From the NCBI RefSeq assembly GCF_002294985.1, contig NZ_NSGE01000012.1, forward strand, positions 62,001-126,000: DNA of 64,000 bases, in the 5' to 3' direction. Positions 48,066 through 56,816 of this stretch are shown piece by piece (position 1 is the first letter of the stretch; each line of letters opens with the position of its first letter). Source of the DNA: Mesorhizobium sp. WSM3862 (lineage in GTDB: Bacteria > Pseudomonadota > Alphaproteobacteria > Rhizobiales > Rhizobiaceae). The notes beneath the pieces were generated by a model. The model was not told the DNA's origin. It worked only from the letters and a program-made list of their open reading frames with translations, and did no database searches. Made by a program: the position numbers and the translations under genes.

Positions 48066-49171
48066 GCTGCACTTTCGACATCCAGATCGAGCACCGGACG
48101 TGTCTGCCTTGCCTGCGCCAGCATCGACGTGAACTCTCGTGCCCGAGCAACTCCGGTGTGTCTTTCCAGGACCAGCGAATGGGCCTGCCTGGCCATGGTG
48201 AGCCTGGCGCGGTCCGGCTGTCCCAGAAGAATTCCCGTCACATCATCTGCGCTGCCGGCCGTCTGTATCGCCGTAGCCGGAAAGAAACTGTCGAGGCCGG
48301 GCCAGCGATCGCTGATGATCGGCGTCCCGCACGCCGCAGCTTCGAAAAGCCGGACGCTGGGCGACCATCCGGCTTCGACCATCGAAGTGCGTGTCACATT
48401 CAGCGTGTAGCGCTGCCGGCTATAAAATCCGGCATGCTCGGCCGGCGGCAGGTGCTCGATCCGCTCGACATTGTCGGGCCAGTCGATATCGTGCGGGTAT
48501 TGCGAGCCCGCGACCACGAAGCGTCGATCCGGCAGTCGACGCGCAGGCTCGAGCAGAAGCGTTTCCAGGGTCTGCTGCCGATCCGGACTGTAGGTGCCGA
48601 GATAGCCTAGATCCCATTTGATCACATTTCGGTTTCGATGGTGCCGCTCGGGGTCGACGGAGCAATAGAGCGGTTCGGCCCGACGCGCGCCGAATTCGAG
48701 CTCCAGGCGATGGAGGGTCGGTCCGCCCGTGAAGGAGAAATAAAGGTTGAAATAGGGAACCTGCCGGCGGGCGAGATAGTCGCAGTCATCCTCGGCAACC
48801 CTGGCCAGCGTCACCGGCGTGTCGATGTCGTAGAAGCAGAATAGCCCGGTGCACAGCGACGCGAGGTCGTCGATGACCGCCCTGCCTTCAGGCACGAACG
48901 AGCCGATGACCACAACATCGGCTTGCTGAAGGTCTCGTTCATGGCTGCGACGAAGCTCCTGGACGGTGTCGTAATAGCGCAAGTCGCAATAATCGGGGTC
49001 GCGCAGGTCGCGGTGGTGCGCGTACCAGGGCACGTCGCGTTCGAAGAAGGTGACGCGATGGCCGAGCTCGTCGAGGCCCCGCAGCAGCCCCCGAAACGTC
49101 GTGGCATGGCCATTGCCCCAGGAGGAGGACAGAGAAAGACCCAGGAACACGATGTCGAGTGCCTTCGTCAT
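48062..49171 (-). CDS. CgeB-family glycosyltransferase 2
   Basis: 369 aa, the closest paralog of the enzyme at 43472. It shares LSLSSSWGNGHATTFRGLL, VTFFERDVPWYAHHRDL, LGYLGTYSPDRQ and LNVTRTSMVEAGWSPSVRLF followed by EAAACGTPIISDRWPGLDSF. Probably both add related sugars in sequence. Overlaps of 4 nt on both sides place it in the middle of glycan operon 2. Confidence 0.88.
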   Translation of the reverse strand: MTKALDIVFLGLSLSSSWGNGHATTFRGLLRGLDELGHRVTFFERDVPWYAHHRDLRDPDYCDLRYYDTVQELRRSHERDLQQADVVVIGSFVPEGRAVIDDLASLCTGLFCFYDIDTPVTLARVAEDDCDYLARRQVPYFNLYFSFTGGPTLHRLELEFGARRAEPLYCSVDPERHHRNRNVIKWDLGYLGTYSPDRQQTLETLLLEPARRLPDRRFVVAGSQYPHDIDWPDNVERIEHLPPAEHAGFYSRQRYTLNVTRTSMVEAGWSPSVRLFEAAACGTPIISDRWPGLDSFFPATAIQTAGSADDVTGILLGQPDRARLTMARQAHSLVLERHTGVARAREFTSMLAQARQTRPVLDLDVESAA

Positions 49172-50262
49172 TCTGCGGCCTCCACGGTCTCGCGCTCGAA
49201 ATGCGCCTTGAAGATTGCGTCAACCCGTTCAGCCCTCAGTGTGTAGGTGTGCTCGGCCAGAACACGCCGAAGCGCTGCCGCCCCGATCGCCTTTGCGCGC
49301 CCTGGTGTGAGCGTGCACATGATCTCGACAACATCGGCGCCGTCCCGCGCCACCAGGATTTCCTCGCCAGGCGTAAGGAACAGCTCGATACCGGCCCAGG
49401 CGTCCGTGATGAGGCATGCACCGGCGCCGGCCGCCTCGAACACCCGCGTTGCCGGCGAAAAGCCGTTGCTGGCCATGCTGTCGCGGCTGATGTTCAGCAC
49501 CGCCTTCGGCGTGACATTGAAGGCGTTGTGGTCTCGAGTGCCGACATGGCCGAGCCAGGAGACATTCTCCGGCATCGCCTTGTCGCCCCAGCCTGATCCG
49601 CCGAGCAGGAACTTCTGGTCCTCCAGCGCACCGGCCGGCTCGAGAAAGAAGCCTTCCACGCGCGCCTCGCGATCCGGCAGGCGATTGCCGAGAAAGGCGA
49701 GATCGCAGGCGAAGCGGGGATCTCGGGCGACGGGGAAATGCGTCTCAGGATCGAGCGCGTTGTAGATCGGCACACATTCGGCGGCGCCAAGCGCCCTATA
49801 GTCCCACACGACGGGATCTCCGCCGCCATAGGTCAGCACGAGGGAGATCCTTTTGAGCTCCTCGTGGAGAGGATGGGCGGCATCGTTCCGCAACTCGCTG
49901 AGCGTCGCCGGGGCGTCGACGTCCCAGAACACCGCCAGCGCGTCATTGCGGGCGTGGTCGAGCACGGCGCGCAACAGCGCTTCATCTTCGAAGCCCACAC
50001 CGCTTGCCTTGACGACGATGTCGGCCTGCGCGGCGCAGCAAGCGACCTGCATCAGCGCATCCGGCGTCGCCTCGTAGACGACGACGTCGCACCAGTCGGG
50101 AACCTCGATGTCGCGGTACTTCTGCCGGTCAAAGGCGTCCGGCTCGTAGAAGACGATGTCGTAACCGCGCCGGGAAAGTGCCTTCAGCAGGCCGCGATAA
50201 TAGGTGGCGGCGCCGTTCCAATAGGACGACAGCAGGCTGGATCCGTAAAAGGCGATCTTCAT
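49168..50262 (-). CDS. CgeB-family glycosyltransferase 3
   Basis: 364 aa. A more diverged member: FYGSSLLSSYWNGAATYYRG at the start, CDLAFLGNRLPDREARVEGF in the linker, and LNISRDSMASNGFSPATRVF then EAAGAGACLITDAWAGIELF at the donor site. GT-B fold, soluble. It is translationally coupled to its neighbours by ATGA overlaps. Confidence 0.87.
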   Translation of the reverse strand: MKIAFYGSSLLSSYWNGAATYYRGLLKALSRRGYDIVFYEPDAFDRQKYRDIEVPDWCDVVVYEATPDALMQVACCAAQADIVVKASGVGFEDEALLRAVLDHARNDALAVFWDVDAPATLSELRNDAAHPLHEELKRISLVLTYGGGDPVVWDYRALGAAECVPIYNALDPETHFPVARDPRFACDLAFLGNRLPDREARVEGFFLEPAGALEDQKFLLGGSGWGDKAMPENVSWLGHVGTRDHNAFNVTPKAVLNISRDSMASNGFSPATRVFEAAGAGACLITDAWAGIELFLTPGEEILVARDGADVVEIMCTLTPGRAKAIGAAALRRVLAEHTYTLRAERVDAIFKAHFERETVEAAE

Positions 50263-51389
50263 GCGGCGGCCTCCCTTGTTGGCACCCCGTCAACCGCATG
50301 GCGATTGCCGCATGCGGCGAGTATGTCGAACAATTCGTCGGCGCGGCGCCGGCATGTGTGCCGTGCCAGGATGGTTTCCAGCCCGGCTGCCGCCAGAGCC
50401 TTCGCAAGCCCGGTGTCGTGCAGCACGTCGCGCAGGTGCTGGCGCATCTCGGAGCCGTCGCGGGCAAACAGAAAGTCCTTGCCGGGACGGAACAGCTCTT
50501 CCACGTCCGACCATGGCGCAGAGACGAGGGGAATGCCGCAGGCCAATGCCTCGAACATGCGGATCGTGGGAATGCCCGGCAGATGGTCCCGATAGGGTCG
50601 GCGCGGGATGTGCACCGTCACTCGATGCCGCGCGAACGCTTTCGGGACGTCGGCATTTGCGATCCAGCCCTCGTGGCGCAAGCCGGCGTCGGCGAGCGCG
50701 GCCCGCGCCTGCGCTGGGTAGCGCACCCCGTGAACGGTTCCCGACAGGCCAAGCTCGCGTGCCGGCGCGACGAGGAACTCGTGGATTTCGGCGCTGCGTT
50801 CGTCGTCGCCCCAGTTGCCGACCCAGACCAGATCCGATACGGCGTCGACTTCGGGAGAGGGTTTGAACAATCGTTCGTCCGCTGCTTCATGCCAGGTGAA
50901 AGCCCGTCGGCCCCAGCCGGCGCGAAGGTAGCTCTCCCGCAACGCCTCGCCGAAGACCAAGACGCCGTCATAGTGCTCCAGGTTCAGTGCCGAGATCGAC
51001 TGCGTCGCCGACACGGCGCGGTGATGCGTGTCGTGAAACAGCAGCGTGAACTTGCCGCCGTTGAGCTTGGCCCGCCCGATCCGCGCCACAAGATCTGGAT
51101 CGGTCCACTCATGGACGATCACCACATCCGCCTTCGCAATCCAGGCCTCGTGATCGAAGGACGCATCGTAGGTCACCGGCATGAGCTCGGGAAAATCCTT
51201 CCGGAAGCGCTCGACGGCAAAGGGGCCTTGCTCGGCCAGAAGGTTCGAACGACTCCAACCGTCCGCGGGTTCGAGCGCGAGGGCGTGGTGTCCGTTCGCA
51301 ACAAGCTCGCGCATGATGCCGCGCTGGAAATGCGCATTGCCATGGTTCCAATCGGAAACGACGGAATGGGTGTAGAATACAAAATGCAT
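50259..51389 (-). CDS. CgeB-like glycosyltransferase 4
   Basis: 376 aa. The N-terminus FVFYTHSVVSDWNHGNAHFQ again has the W-N-H/G-N-A motif of this group. The donor half contains LVWVGNWGDDERSAEIHEFL and VTVHIPRRPYRDHLPGIPTI, then RMFEALACGIPLVSAPWSD and LFRPGKDFLFARDG. It differs enough from the other three to use a different donor or acceptor. Confidence 0.86.
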   Translation of the reverse strand: MHFVFYTHSVVSDWNHGNAHFQRGIMRELVANGHHALALEPADGWSRSNLLAEQGPFAVERFRKDFPELMPVTYDASFDHEAWIAKADVVIVHEWTDPDLVARIGRAKLNGGKFTLLFHDTHHRAVSATQSISALNLEHYDGVLVFGEALRESYLRAGWGRRAFTWHEAADERLFKPSPEVDAVSDLVWVGNWGDDERSAEIHEFLVAPARELGLSGTVHGVRYPAQARAALADAGLRHEGWIANADVPKAFARHRVTVHIPRRPYRDHLPGIPTIRMFEALACGIPLVSAPWSDVEELFRPGKDFLFARDGSEMRQHLRDVLHDTGLAKALAAAGLETILARHTCRRRADELFDILAACGNRHAVDGVPTREAAA

Positions 51390-51391
51390 GC

Positions 51392-52492
51392 TCAGCGCCC
51401 TGCGACGGCCATCGCCGCGCGATCGTAGATTTCACTCATCGCGACCGCCTGCGCCTGCGGCGAAAATTTGCGCGCGCGACGGACGGCGCGCCGGCCGAGC
51501 CGGCGTCGCAAATTTTCGTCGCGGGAGAGGTGAGCTATGCATCCGGCAAGCGCATGCGGATCGCGCGTGTCGAAGAACATAGCCGCGTCGTCCCAGAGCT
51601 CGCGATAGGTCGCAATGTCGGCGAGGACCAGCGGCGCGCCCGAGAGCGCGGCTTCCAGAGCGGCAAGCCCGAAGGGCTCGTAGATCGATGGCGAAACGAA
51701 AATGCCGGCACGCGCCATCCGCTGACGCACTTCGGCATGGCCGATCGAGCCGAGCGCGACGCAATGATCGAGCCGCGCTATCTGCCCGTCCGGCCCGCCG
51801 AGGGGGCCGGCGGCTTGGACCGGCCATTCCGTCATGGCAGCCGCGGCATCCAGCACAGCCGCGTTCTTTCCTTCATCCCACCAGCGGGCGGCGGCCAGGA
51901 CGAAAGGCTCGCGGCGCGAGGCGACCGGGCCGGGAAGAGCACTGTTGTGGACGACACTTAGCCGCGCGACCGGCCCGTAGCAGGCCTCAAGCATGTCGGC
52001 GTGGCTTCGGCTGGGTGCCACCACAATATCGGCGCGATTGAAACCGGCCCAGTTGCGGTCCTTCTGCCAGGCCCAGCCGTCGGTCGGCACCTGACCGCGC
52101 ACGGCATGCAGCCACGTCACGACGCAGGAGTGCGAGACCGTGAGAATGGGGCAGGGCAGATCGACCTCGGCCGCCTGGGCCGGAGCGTTAAGATGAACGA
52201 GGTCCGCGGCACAGGTCGTTGCAAGCTCGCGAAGCTCGCCGGGCAGGCCGTCGAGATCGCTCTCGTTGCGCGTCATCCAGTCCGGAGGGGTCTCGAGCCA
52301 GGCGAGCGTCGCGAAGGACTGCGCTTCTTGTGCCTGCTCCCGAGAAGGCCGAGGCCCTAGCCCGGCCAGCACGACGCTGTCCCCTCGGGCGGTGAGCTCG
52401 CGCGCCAGGTCGAGCGAATATCGCCAGACGCCACCGACGGAGTCGGTGGTCATCAGGATGCGCCGCGGGCGATGGATCAATGATTGCAGCAT
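51392..52492 (-). CDS. GT4-family glycosyltransferase
   Basis: 366 aa. Begins RILMTTDSVGGVWRYSLDLA, a typical GT4 acceptor-domain start. The donor domain has FVSPSIYEPFGLAALEAALS with the E-x7-E pair, then GAPLVLADIATYRELWDDAA. It lies 2 nt before the CgeB-like enzyme and overlaps the radical SAM gene by 16 nt. Probably retaining, using a UDP- or GDP-sugar. Confidence 0.9.
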   Translation of the reverse strand: MLQSLIHRPRRILMTTDSVGGVWRYSLDLARELTARGDSVVLAGLGPRPSREQAQEAQSFATLAWLETPPDWMTRNESDLDGLPGELRELATTCAADLVHLNAPAQAAEVDLPCPILTVSHSCVVTWLHAVRGQVPTDGWAWQKDRNWAGFNRADIVVAPSRSHADMLEACYGPVARLSVVHNSALPGPVASRREPFVLAAARWWDEGKNAAVLDAAAAMTEWPVQAAGPLGGPDGQIARLDHCVALGSIGHAEVRQRMARAGIFVSPSIYEPFGLAALEAALSGAPLVLADIATYRELWDDAAMFFDTRDPHALAGCIAHLSRDENLRRRLGRRAVRRARKFSPQAQAVAMSEIYDRAAMAVAGR

Positions 52493-53769
52493 GAGGACTC
52501 CAATTCGGCCAGCGCGCGCGGGCGCTGGTCCTGGATGTCGCTGAACGTCCGGAACGAAGCCAGATAGTGCTCATGCGCGCGCTCCCAGGCGAAATCGTCG
52601 GGCTCGCCCCACAGCTCGCGGTAGCTTGGCGAGCTCGGATAGGGATAGAGCGGCACCGGCTCGTTGGCCCAGACACCGTTGTCGATGAGGTGCTTGCGCC
52701 AATACTCCACCAGGGCCGGATCGTCCTCGACCACGCCGATCAGATTGGCCTGGACGAAAGGAACATGGCGGCGGGCATCGACCAGCAGCGCGGCCAGTTC
52801 CTCGGTGCCCAGCCGACAGCGCTTGGCCAGCATTTCGCGGCCTTCGACGGTCAGGCTTTCCAGGCCAGCTTCGATCGAGACGCAGCCGGCCCCGCCCAAC
52901 AATTCCAGCAACTCCGGTTTCCAGAGGTCGATGCGCGTCTGAACGCCAAATTGGATATCGCGGTCGACAAGGGCCTCGAGCAGCGCCTTCTGGGGCAGGA
53001 AAATCTCGTCGATGAAGTAGATGTAGCCGACGCCCTGGGCGATCAGACCGTCGATCTCGGCGACGACCGCGTCGTGGTTCCTGCGGCGGTAGGCGTCGCG
53101 AAAATCGATCTTGGCGCAGAAGCTGCAATTATAGGGGCAACCCCGCGAAGCTTCCACCTCGGCACCGGCGCCCTTCTGGTCCGCGTCGAACCGATGATGG
53201 TGGTGCGAATGGGCCGCAATCCAATCGGACGGCCAATGAAGTGCCGGGTGGTCGACGAAGCGGCTGACGCTCACGCCACCGTTGCAGGCCAGCACGCCGC
53301 TCTCGAGCCGCGCCGTGTGAGGGACGGCGCTCCATTCGCCGCGCCCGGCAAGCTCCGCCACCACCTCCTCGCATTCGCCGCGCACGACGACATCGACGCC
53401 AAGCTTGCGCAGGGTAGGGGCCGGCGTCGCCGAGCCATGCGGCCCGACGGCGGCGGTGCGCCCGCCGCGCCCGGCGAGATGCTTCAGGAATTCTGCCGGC
53501 ACCCGCAGCTCCGGCGGCGCGCAGCGCCAGAACAGATAGGTCGGCGCGGTGGTCACGACGGTCATTTCCGGCCCGTACGCCGCCACGCGCTCGGCAAGTT
53601 CCGCGTTGTCGAGATTCTGCAACTGTCCGTCCAGCATCAGCACGCTGTGGCCGTCGGTCTCCAGCAGGGCTTTGCAGTAGCCAAGCTCCAGGGGCAGATG
53701 CGGCTGGCGGCAGCCGAAATAGATGCTGTGTTCATATGTCCAACGCGGGTTGACCAGTGCAACTTTCAT
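52477..53769 (-). CDS. B12-binding-domain radical SAM protein (TIGR04295-like)
   Basis: 430 aa. An N-terminal cobalamin-binding-type domain (LVNPRWTYEHSIYFGCRQPH, ELGYCKALLETDGHSVLMLD) lacks an obvious DxHxxG. The radical SAM domain has the cluster motif ASRGCPYNCSFCAKIDF (CxxxCxxC), followed by IDEIFLPQKALLEALV and GVQTRIDLWKPELLELL. Such enzymes methylate or rearrange unactivated carbons. In a glycan operon it may modify a sugar or cyclitol. I recall this subfamily neighbouring the methyltransferase type seen at 41905. Confidence 0.88.
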   Translation of the reverse strand: MKVALVNPRWTYEHSIYFGCRQPHLPLELGYCKALLETDGHSVLMLDGQLQNLDNAELAERVAAYGPEMTVVTTAPTYLFWRCAPPELRVPAEFLKHLAGRGGRTAAVGPHGSATPAPTLRKLGVDVVVRGECEEVVAELAGRGEWSAVPHTARLESGVLACNGGVSVSRFVDHPALHWPSDWIAAHSHHHHRFDADQKGAGAEVEASRGCPYNCSFCAKIDFRDAYRRRNHDAVVAEIDGLIAQGVGYIYFIDEIFLPQKALLEALVDRDIQFGVQTRIDLWKPELLELLGGAGCVSIEAGLESLTVEGREMLAKRCRLGTEELAALLVDARRHVPFVQANLIGVVEDDPALVEYWRKHLIDNGVWANEPVPLYPYPSSPSYRELWGEPDDFAWERAHEHYLASFRTFSDIQDQRPRALAELESSCCNH

Positions 53770-54839
53770 GCGACGTACCTCGCCACTTCAGCGTGCGGCT
53801 GGAGACGGTGCCGCAACAGCCAGCCGGCAAGGTCGCTGATGCCTTCGCGCCACGGGACATGCGCGCGCCAGCCAAGCGCGGCCTCTATCTTGCGGGTATC
53901 GGCGATGAAGAAGGGCTGGTCGCCGGTGCGTTCGAGATCCTGCCGGAGCACGATGTCGCGGCCGGTCATGATGGCGATCTCCGACAGGAGCGAGCGCAGG
54001 CTGACGGCATTCCGCGGTCCGCCGCCAAGATTGAACGCCTGTCCCTTGAGGTTTTCGATCCTGGCCAGCACTCCGCGATAGGCGGCAACCGCGTCGGACA
54101 CATGCAGGATGTCGCGCACCTGCTTGCCGTCGCCATAGATGGTGATGGGCCGGCCGCTGAGCGCGCTGAGGAGGAAATGCGCGACCCAGCCCTGGTCCTC
54201 GGTGCCGAACTGGCGCGGTCCATAGATGCAGCTCATGCGCAGCACCGCCGTCGGCAGACCATAGGACTTAGCATAATCAAGGACATACTGGTCCGCAGCG
54301 CCCTTGGAACAGCCATAGGGCGTGCAGAAACGGAGGCCGATCGTCTCGTCCACGCCATTGGCGCGGATGGCTTCGTCGCAAGGCTCGTAACGATCGTCCG
54401 TTTCCCGCACCGCGAGCTGGGGCAAGCTGCCGTAGACCTTGTTAGTGCTGGCGAAGATTACCGGGGCGCTCACCTGGCGCGCCGCCTCAAGCACGTTGAA
54501 GGTGCCTTTGAGATTGATGTCGAGGTCCTCCGCGGGATCGATCAGGCTCGTGGTCACAGCGGTCTGGGCGGCCAGATGGAAGATCGCTCTTGCTGGCGTC
54601 AGCACGGAGGCCAGTTTGGCTTGGTCGCGCACGTCCACGGTTTCAACCCTGAGATGGCTGCCGTGCTTTTGCGCCAGCCATTCGAGGTTCTGCTCGACGC
54701 CGGCTCGGCTGAGATTGTCGATGACCAGAACTGGCTCGCCATCCGACAACAGGCTGTCGGCGAGGTTTGAGCCTATGAAGCCGCTGCCGCCGATGACGGC
54801 CACCGGCGCTTTGCCGAGGCCGCGATGCCGCTCGCTCAT
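53766..54839 (-). CDS. NAD-dependent sugar epimerase/dehydratase (CDP-paratose 2-epimerase-like)
   Basis: 357 aa extended SDR. Cofactor site APVAVIGGSGFIGSNLADSL, active-site Ser/Thr in FASTNKVYGSLPQLAV, catalytic Tyr-Lys in TPYGCSKGAADQYVLDYA, and RMSCIYGPRQFGTEDQGWVA, a sequence typical of the paratose-epimerase branch. It converts one nucleotide sugar into another. ATGA overlaps link it to both neighbours. Confidence 0.87.
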   Translation of the reverse strand: MSERHRGLGKAPVAVIGGSGFIGSNLADSLLSDGEPVLVIDNLSRAGVEQNLEWLAQKHGSHLRVETVDVRDQAKLASVLTPARAIFHLAAQTAVTTSLIDPAEDLDINLKGTFNVLEAARQVSAPVIFASTNKVYGSLPQLAVRETDDRYEPCDEAIRANGVDETIGLRFCTPYGCSKGAADQYVLDYAKSYGLPTAVLRMSCIYGPRQFGTEDQGWVAHFLLSALSGRPITIYGDGKQVRDILHVSDAVAAYRGVLARIENLKGQAFNLGGGPRNAVSLRSLLSEIAIMTGRDIVLRQDLERTGDQPFFIADTRKIEAALGWRAHVPWREGISDLAGWLLRHRLQPHAEVARYVA

Positions 54840-55942
54840 GACACCAGCCCCCGCTCTTCAAGCTCGCGCTTCATGTCGGCGCCTCGGTCGATGACGACGG
54901 TGTTGCGAACCCAGGCCGCGAATTCACCGAGGGAGTTCTCAAGCCGATGGCTCGGCTCGAAGCCAAGCAGCTCGCGCGCCTTGGCAATGTCGGCAAAGCA
55001 GTTGCGGATGTCGCCGGAGCGCGCCTTGCCGAGGATTTCGGGCGGCCGCTTCGGAACGCCCATCGCTTCTGCAAGCAATCGAGCGACCTCGCTGATGGTG
55101 TAGGACCGTCCGCTGCCGATATTGATCGCGTGGCCGGCTGCCTGGCGTTGCTCCAGCGCCAGGCGGAAAGCGCGGGCGACATCGCGCACATGGACGAAGT
55201 CGCGCTTTTGCTCGCCGTCCTCGAAGATCATCGGCCGCTTGCCGTTGGCGAGCCGCGAAGCGAAGTTGGCAAGCACGCCGGTGTAGGGATTTGCGAGCGC
55301 TTGACCGGCGCCGAAGACGTTGAACAGGCGCAATGCCACCGCATCCACGTCATAAGCCTGACCGAAGATCAGCACCGCGCGTTCCTGCGCATATTTGGTC
55401 AACGCGTAGATCGAAGCGAGGTCAGGACGTTTCTCCTCGTCGGTCGGAATCGGCGACAGCGCTTCGCCGGCAGCCGACAGCGGGTCCCATTGGCCGATCC
55501 TGATGTCGCTTGGCTTGCGATGGGCAGCGTCGATACGCCGTCCGTCTGGTGTCTTGTAGAGGCCTTCGCCGTAGATGCTCATCGACGATGCGACGACAAT
55601 GCGTTCGACTGGTTTCTTGGTCAACGCCTCGAGCAGGGTCGCGGTGCCGAGATCGTTGGTGCCGACATATCGGGCGATCTCGTACATGGATTGGCCGACG
55701 CCGACCTCGGCAGCGAGGTGGATGACGGTGTCGACATCCGCTACCGCGTCGGCGACCGCGTCTCGATCACGTACATCTCCCCGTATCAGCTCGGCGCCAG
55801 CTGGAATGCTGACGGCTTCATTGCCGTGCACTTGGTCCAGGAGTGCATCCAGGACACGGACCTCGTAGCCATGCTCGATGAGTTCCTGGGCGACATGCCG
55901 GCCAATGAAACCGCAGCCTCCCGTAACCAGGACACGTTTCAC
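54836..55942 (-). CDS. NAD-dependent epimerase/dehydratase
   Basis: 368 aa, first gene of glycan operon 2. It starts with GTG at 55942 behind an AAGGAG site. Cofactor motif VLVTGGCGFIGRHVAQELIE; active site VVASSMSIYGEGLYKTPDGR; Tyr-Lys in IYALTKYAQERAVLIF; then RLFNVFGAGQALANPYTGVL. It belongs to the UDP-glucose 4-epimerase-like extended SDRs with an insert after the active site. The long leader contains a 17-nt tandem repeat and the promoter is EcfG-type. Confidence 0.89.
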   Translation of the reverse strand: MKRVLVTGGCGFIGRHVAQELIEHGYEVRVLDALLDQVHGNEAVSIPAGAELIRGDVRDRDAVADAVADVDTVIHLAAEVGVGQSMYEIARYVGTNDLGTATLLEALTKKPVERIVVASSMSIYGEGLYKTPDGRRIDAAHRKPSDIRIGQWDPLSAAGEALSPIPTDEEKRPDLASIYALTKYAQERAVLIFGQAYDVDAVALRLFNVFGAGQALANPYTGVLANFASRLANGKRPMIFEDGEQKRDFVHVRDVARAFRLALEQRQAAGHAINIGSGRSYTISEVARLLAEAMGVPKRPPEILGKARSGDIRNCFADIAKARELLGFEPSHRLENSLGEFAAWVRNTVVIDRGADMKRELEERGLVS

Positions 55943-55962
55943 GAGAACTCCTTGCCGAGTTA

Positions 55963-56004
55963 GCGTTGGGGCCGATTTGGCGTTGGGGCCGATTTAGCGT
56001 TGGG
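55963..56004. repeat. 17-nt tandem repeat in the leader of glycan operon 2
   Basis: Unit GCGTTGGGGCCGATTTR occurs twice in full (55963-55979, 55980-55996) plus 8 nt of a third. It lies between the EcfG-type promoter and the start codon, inside the predicted 5' leader. Confidence 0.8.
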
Positions 56005-56010
56005 CTCCCG

Positions 56011-56035
56011 AACTGCGGGACAAAAGGTTTGTTCC
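56011..56035 (-). promoter_or_regulatory. EcfG-type promoter of glycan operon 2
   Basis: Minus-strand GGAAC (56035-56031), N17, GTT (56013-56011). It would give a leader of about 60 nt before the GTG at 55942. Confidence 0.8.
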
Positions 56036-56092
56036 CTGCTTCATCAAAGTTCCCTCCGTGGCGAAGCTGTCGGCGGGTCGCCCGCATGCCTG

Positions 56093-56117
56093 GGAACATT
56101 GCCCTTTGCGCGCTGTT
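56093..56117 (+). promoter_or_regulatory. EcfG-type promoter
   Basis: GGAAC (56093-56097), N17, GTT (56115-56117), divergent from the glycan operon promoter and 39 nt upstream of the 90-aa gene. Confidence 0.8.
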
Positions 56118-56155
56118 AGGGCCGCTCACCGACGTGCGGCGAGAAAGGGAATGCC

Positions 56156-56428
56156 ATGTCTGAAGCGAAGACGACCACCAATCACGACGAAATTCGCAAA
56201 TGGGTTGAGGAGAGGGACGGCCATCCCGCCGTGGTTCGCACCAAGGGCGAGGGCGGCATCCTGCGCATCGACTTCGGCGAGCCGGAGGAAGCGCTCGAAC
56301 CGATCGAGTGGGATGAGTTCTTCCGGATCTTCGACGAGAACGACCTTGCCTTCCTCCATCAGGACAAGGCCGGGACCGGAGGAAAGAGCCGCTTCAACAA
56401 ATTTGTCGAGCGGAGCGGGAATGGTTGA
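56156..56428 (+). CDS. Conserved small acidic protein (often mislabelled glucan branching enzyme)
   Basis: 90 aa. The pattern DEIRKWVEERDGHPAVVRTK, then GGILRIDFGEP, LEPIEWDEFFRIFDENDLAF and LHQDKAG...RFNKFVER is a well-conserved short family. Database entries of this size sometimes carry the name 1,4-alpha-glucan branching enzyme, but nothing here resembles that large enzyme. It is soluble and acidic, with its own EcfG-type promoter. The function is unknown. Confidence 0.8.
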   Translation: MSEAKTTTNHDEIRKWVEERDGHPAVVRTKGEGGILRIDFGEPEEALEPIEWDEFFRIFDENDLAFLHQDKAGTGGKSRFNKFVERSGNG

Positions 56429-56510
56429 CGCAGGCGGCGGCAGGTAACCAGCAGCGAACGCACGCAAGCGGCCCGACGGGGCGCAGGCTGCCGCGCCGCC
56501 CCCGGTTCCC

Positions 56511-56753
56511 TCAATCCAATGGCTTGTCGGTTGGGCGCGGGGTAGTACCGGCCTCGCGCTTGCGACCGGCATTGCGATTGGCAACCTTGCTGTCGAGCGG
56601 TGATGTCGACTGTTCCTCGGCGGCGCCGGCTGTTTTGGGAACTGCCGGTCTCGCGCCGGCGTCGCTATCCATGGCATCGCGGTCAGGACGCGGAAGGCCT
56701 TCGGCGTTCGGTGACCTGGTGGCCGGCCGAGATGTGTTTTTCAGTTGAGCCAT
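56511..56753 (-). CDS. Small disordered hydrophilic protein
   Basis: 80 aa, rich in Ala, Pro, Arg, Ser and Asp (TRSPNAEGLPRPDRDAMDSD, then VANRNAGRKREAGTTPRPTD). No hydrophobic segment. A GGAGGT site lies before the ATG at 56753, and a GGAAC-N17-CGTT promoter lies just upstream. No family recognised. Confidence 0.6.
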   Translation of the reverse strand: MAQLKNTSRPATRSPNAEGLPRPDRDAMDSDAGARPAVPKTAGAAEEQSTSPLDSKVANRNAGRKREAGTTPRPTDKPLD

Positions 56754-56774
56754 TTGATACCTCCTTACCTGATC

Positions 56775-56800
56775 GCAACGACAGGGCGCCCGGGCGAGTT
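56775..56800 (-). promoter_or_regulatory. EcfG-type promoter, full consensus CGTT (N17)
   Basis: Minus-strand GGAAC (56800-56796), then 17 nt, then CGTT ending at 56775. It is 22 nt before the 80-aa gene. Confidence 0.72.
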
Positions 56801-56816
56801 CCGGGCAAAGACGTGG

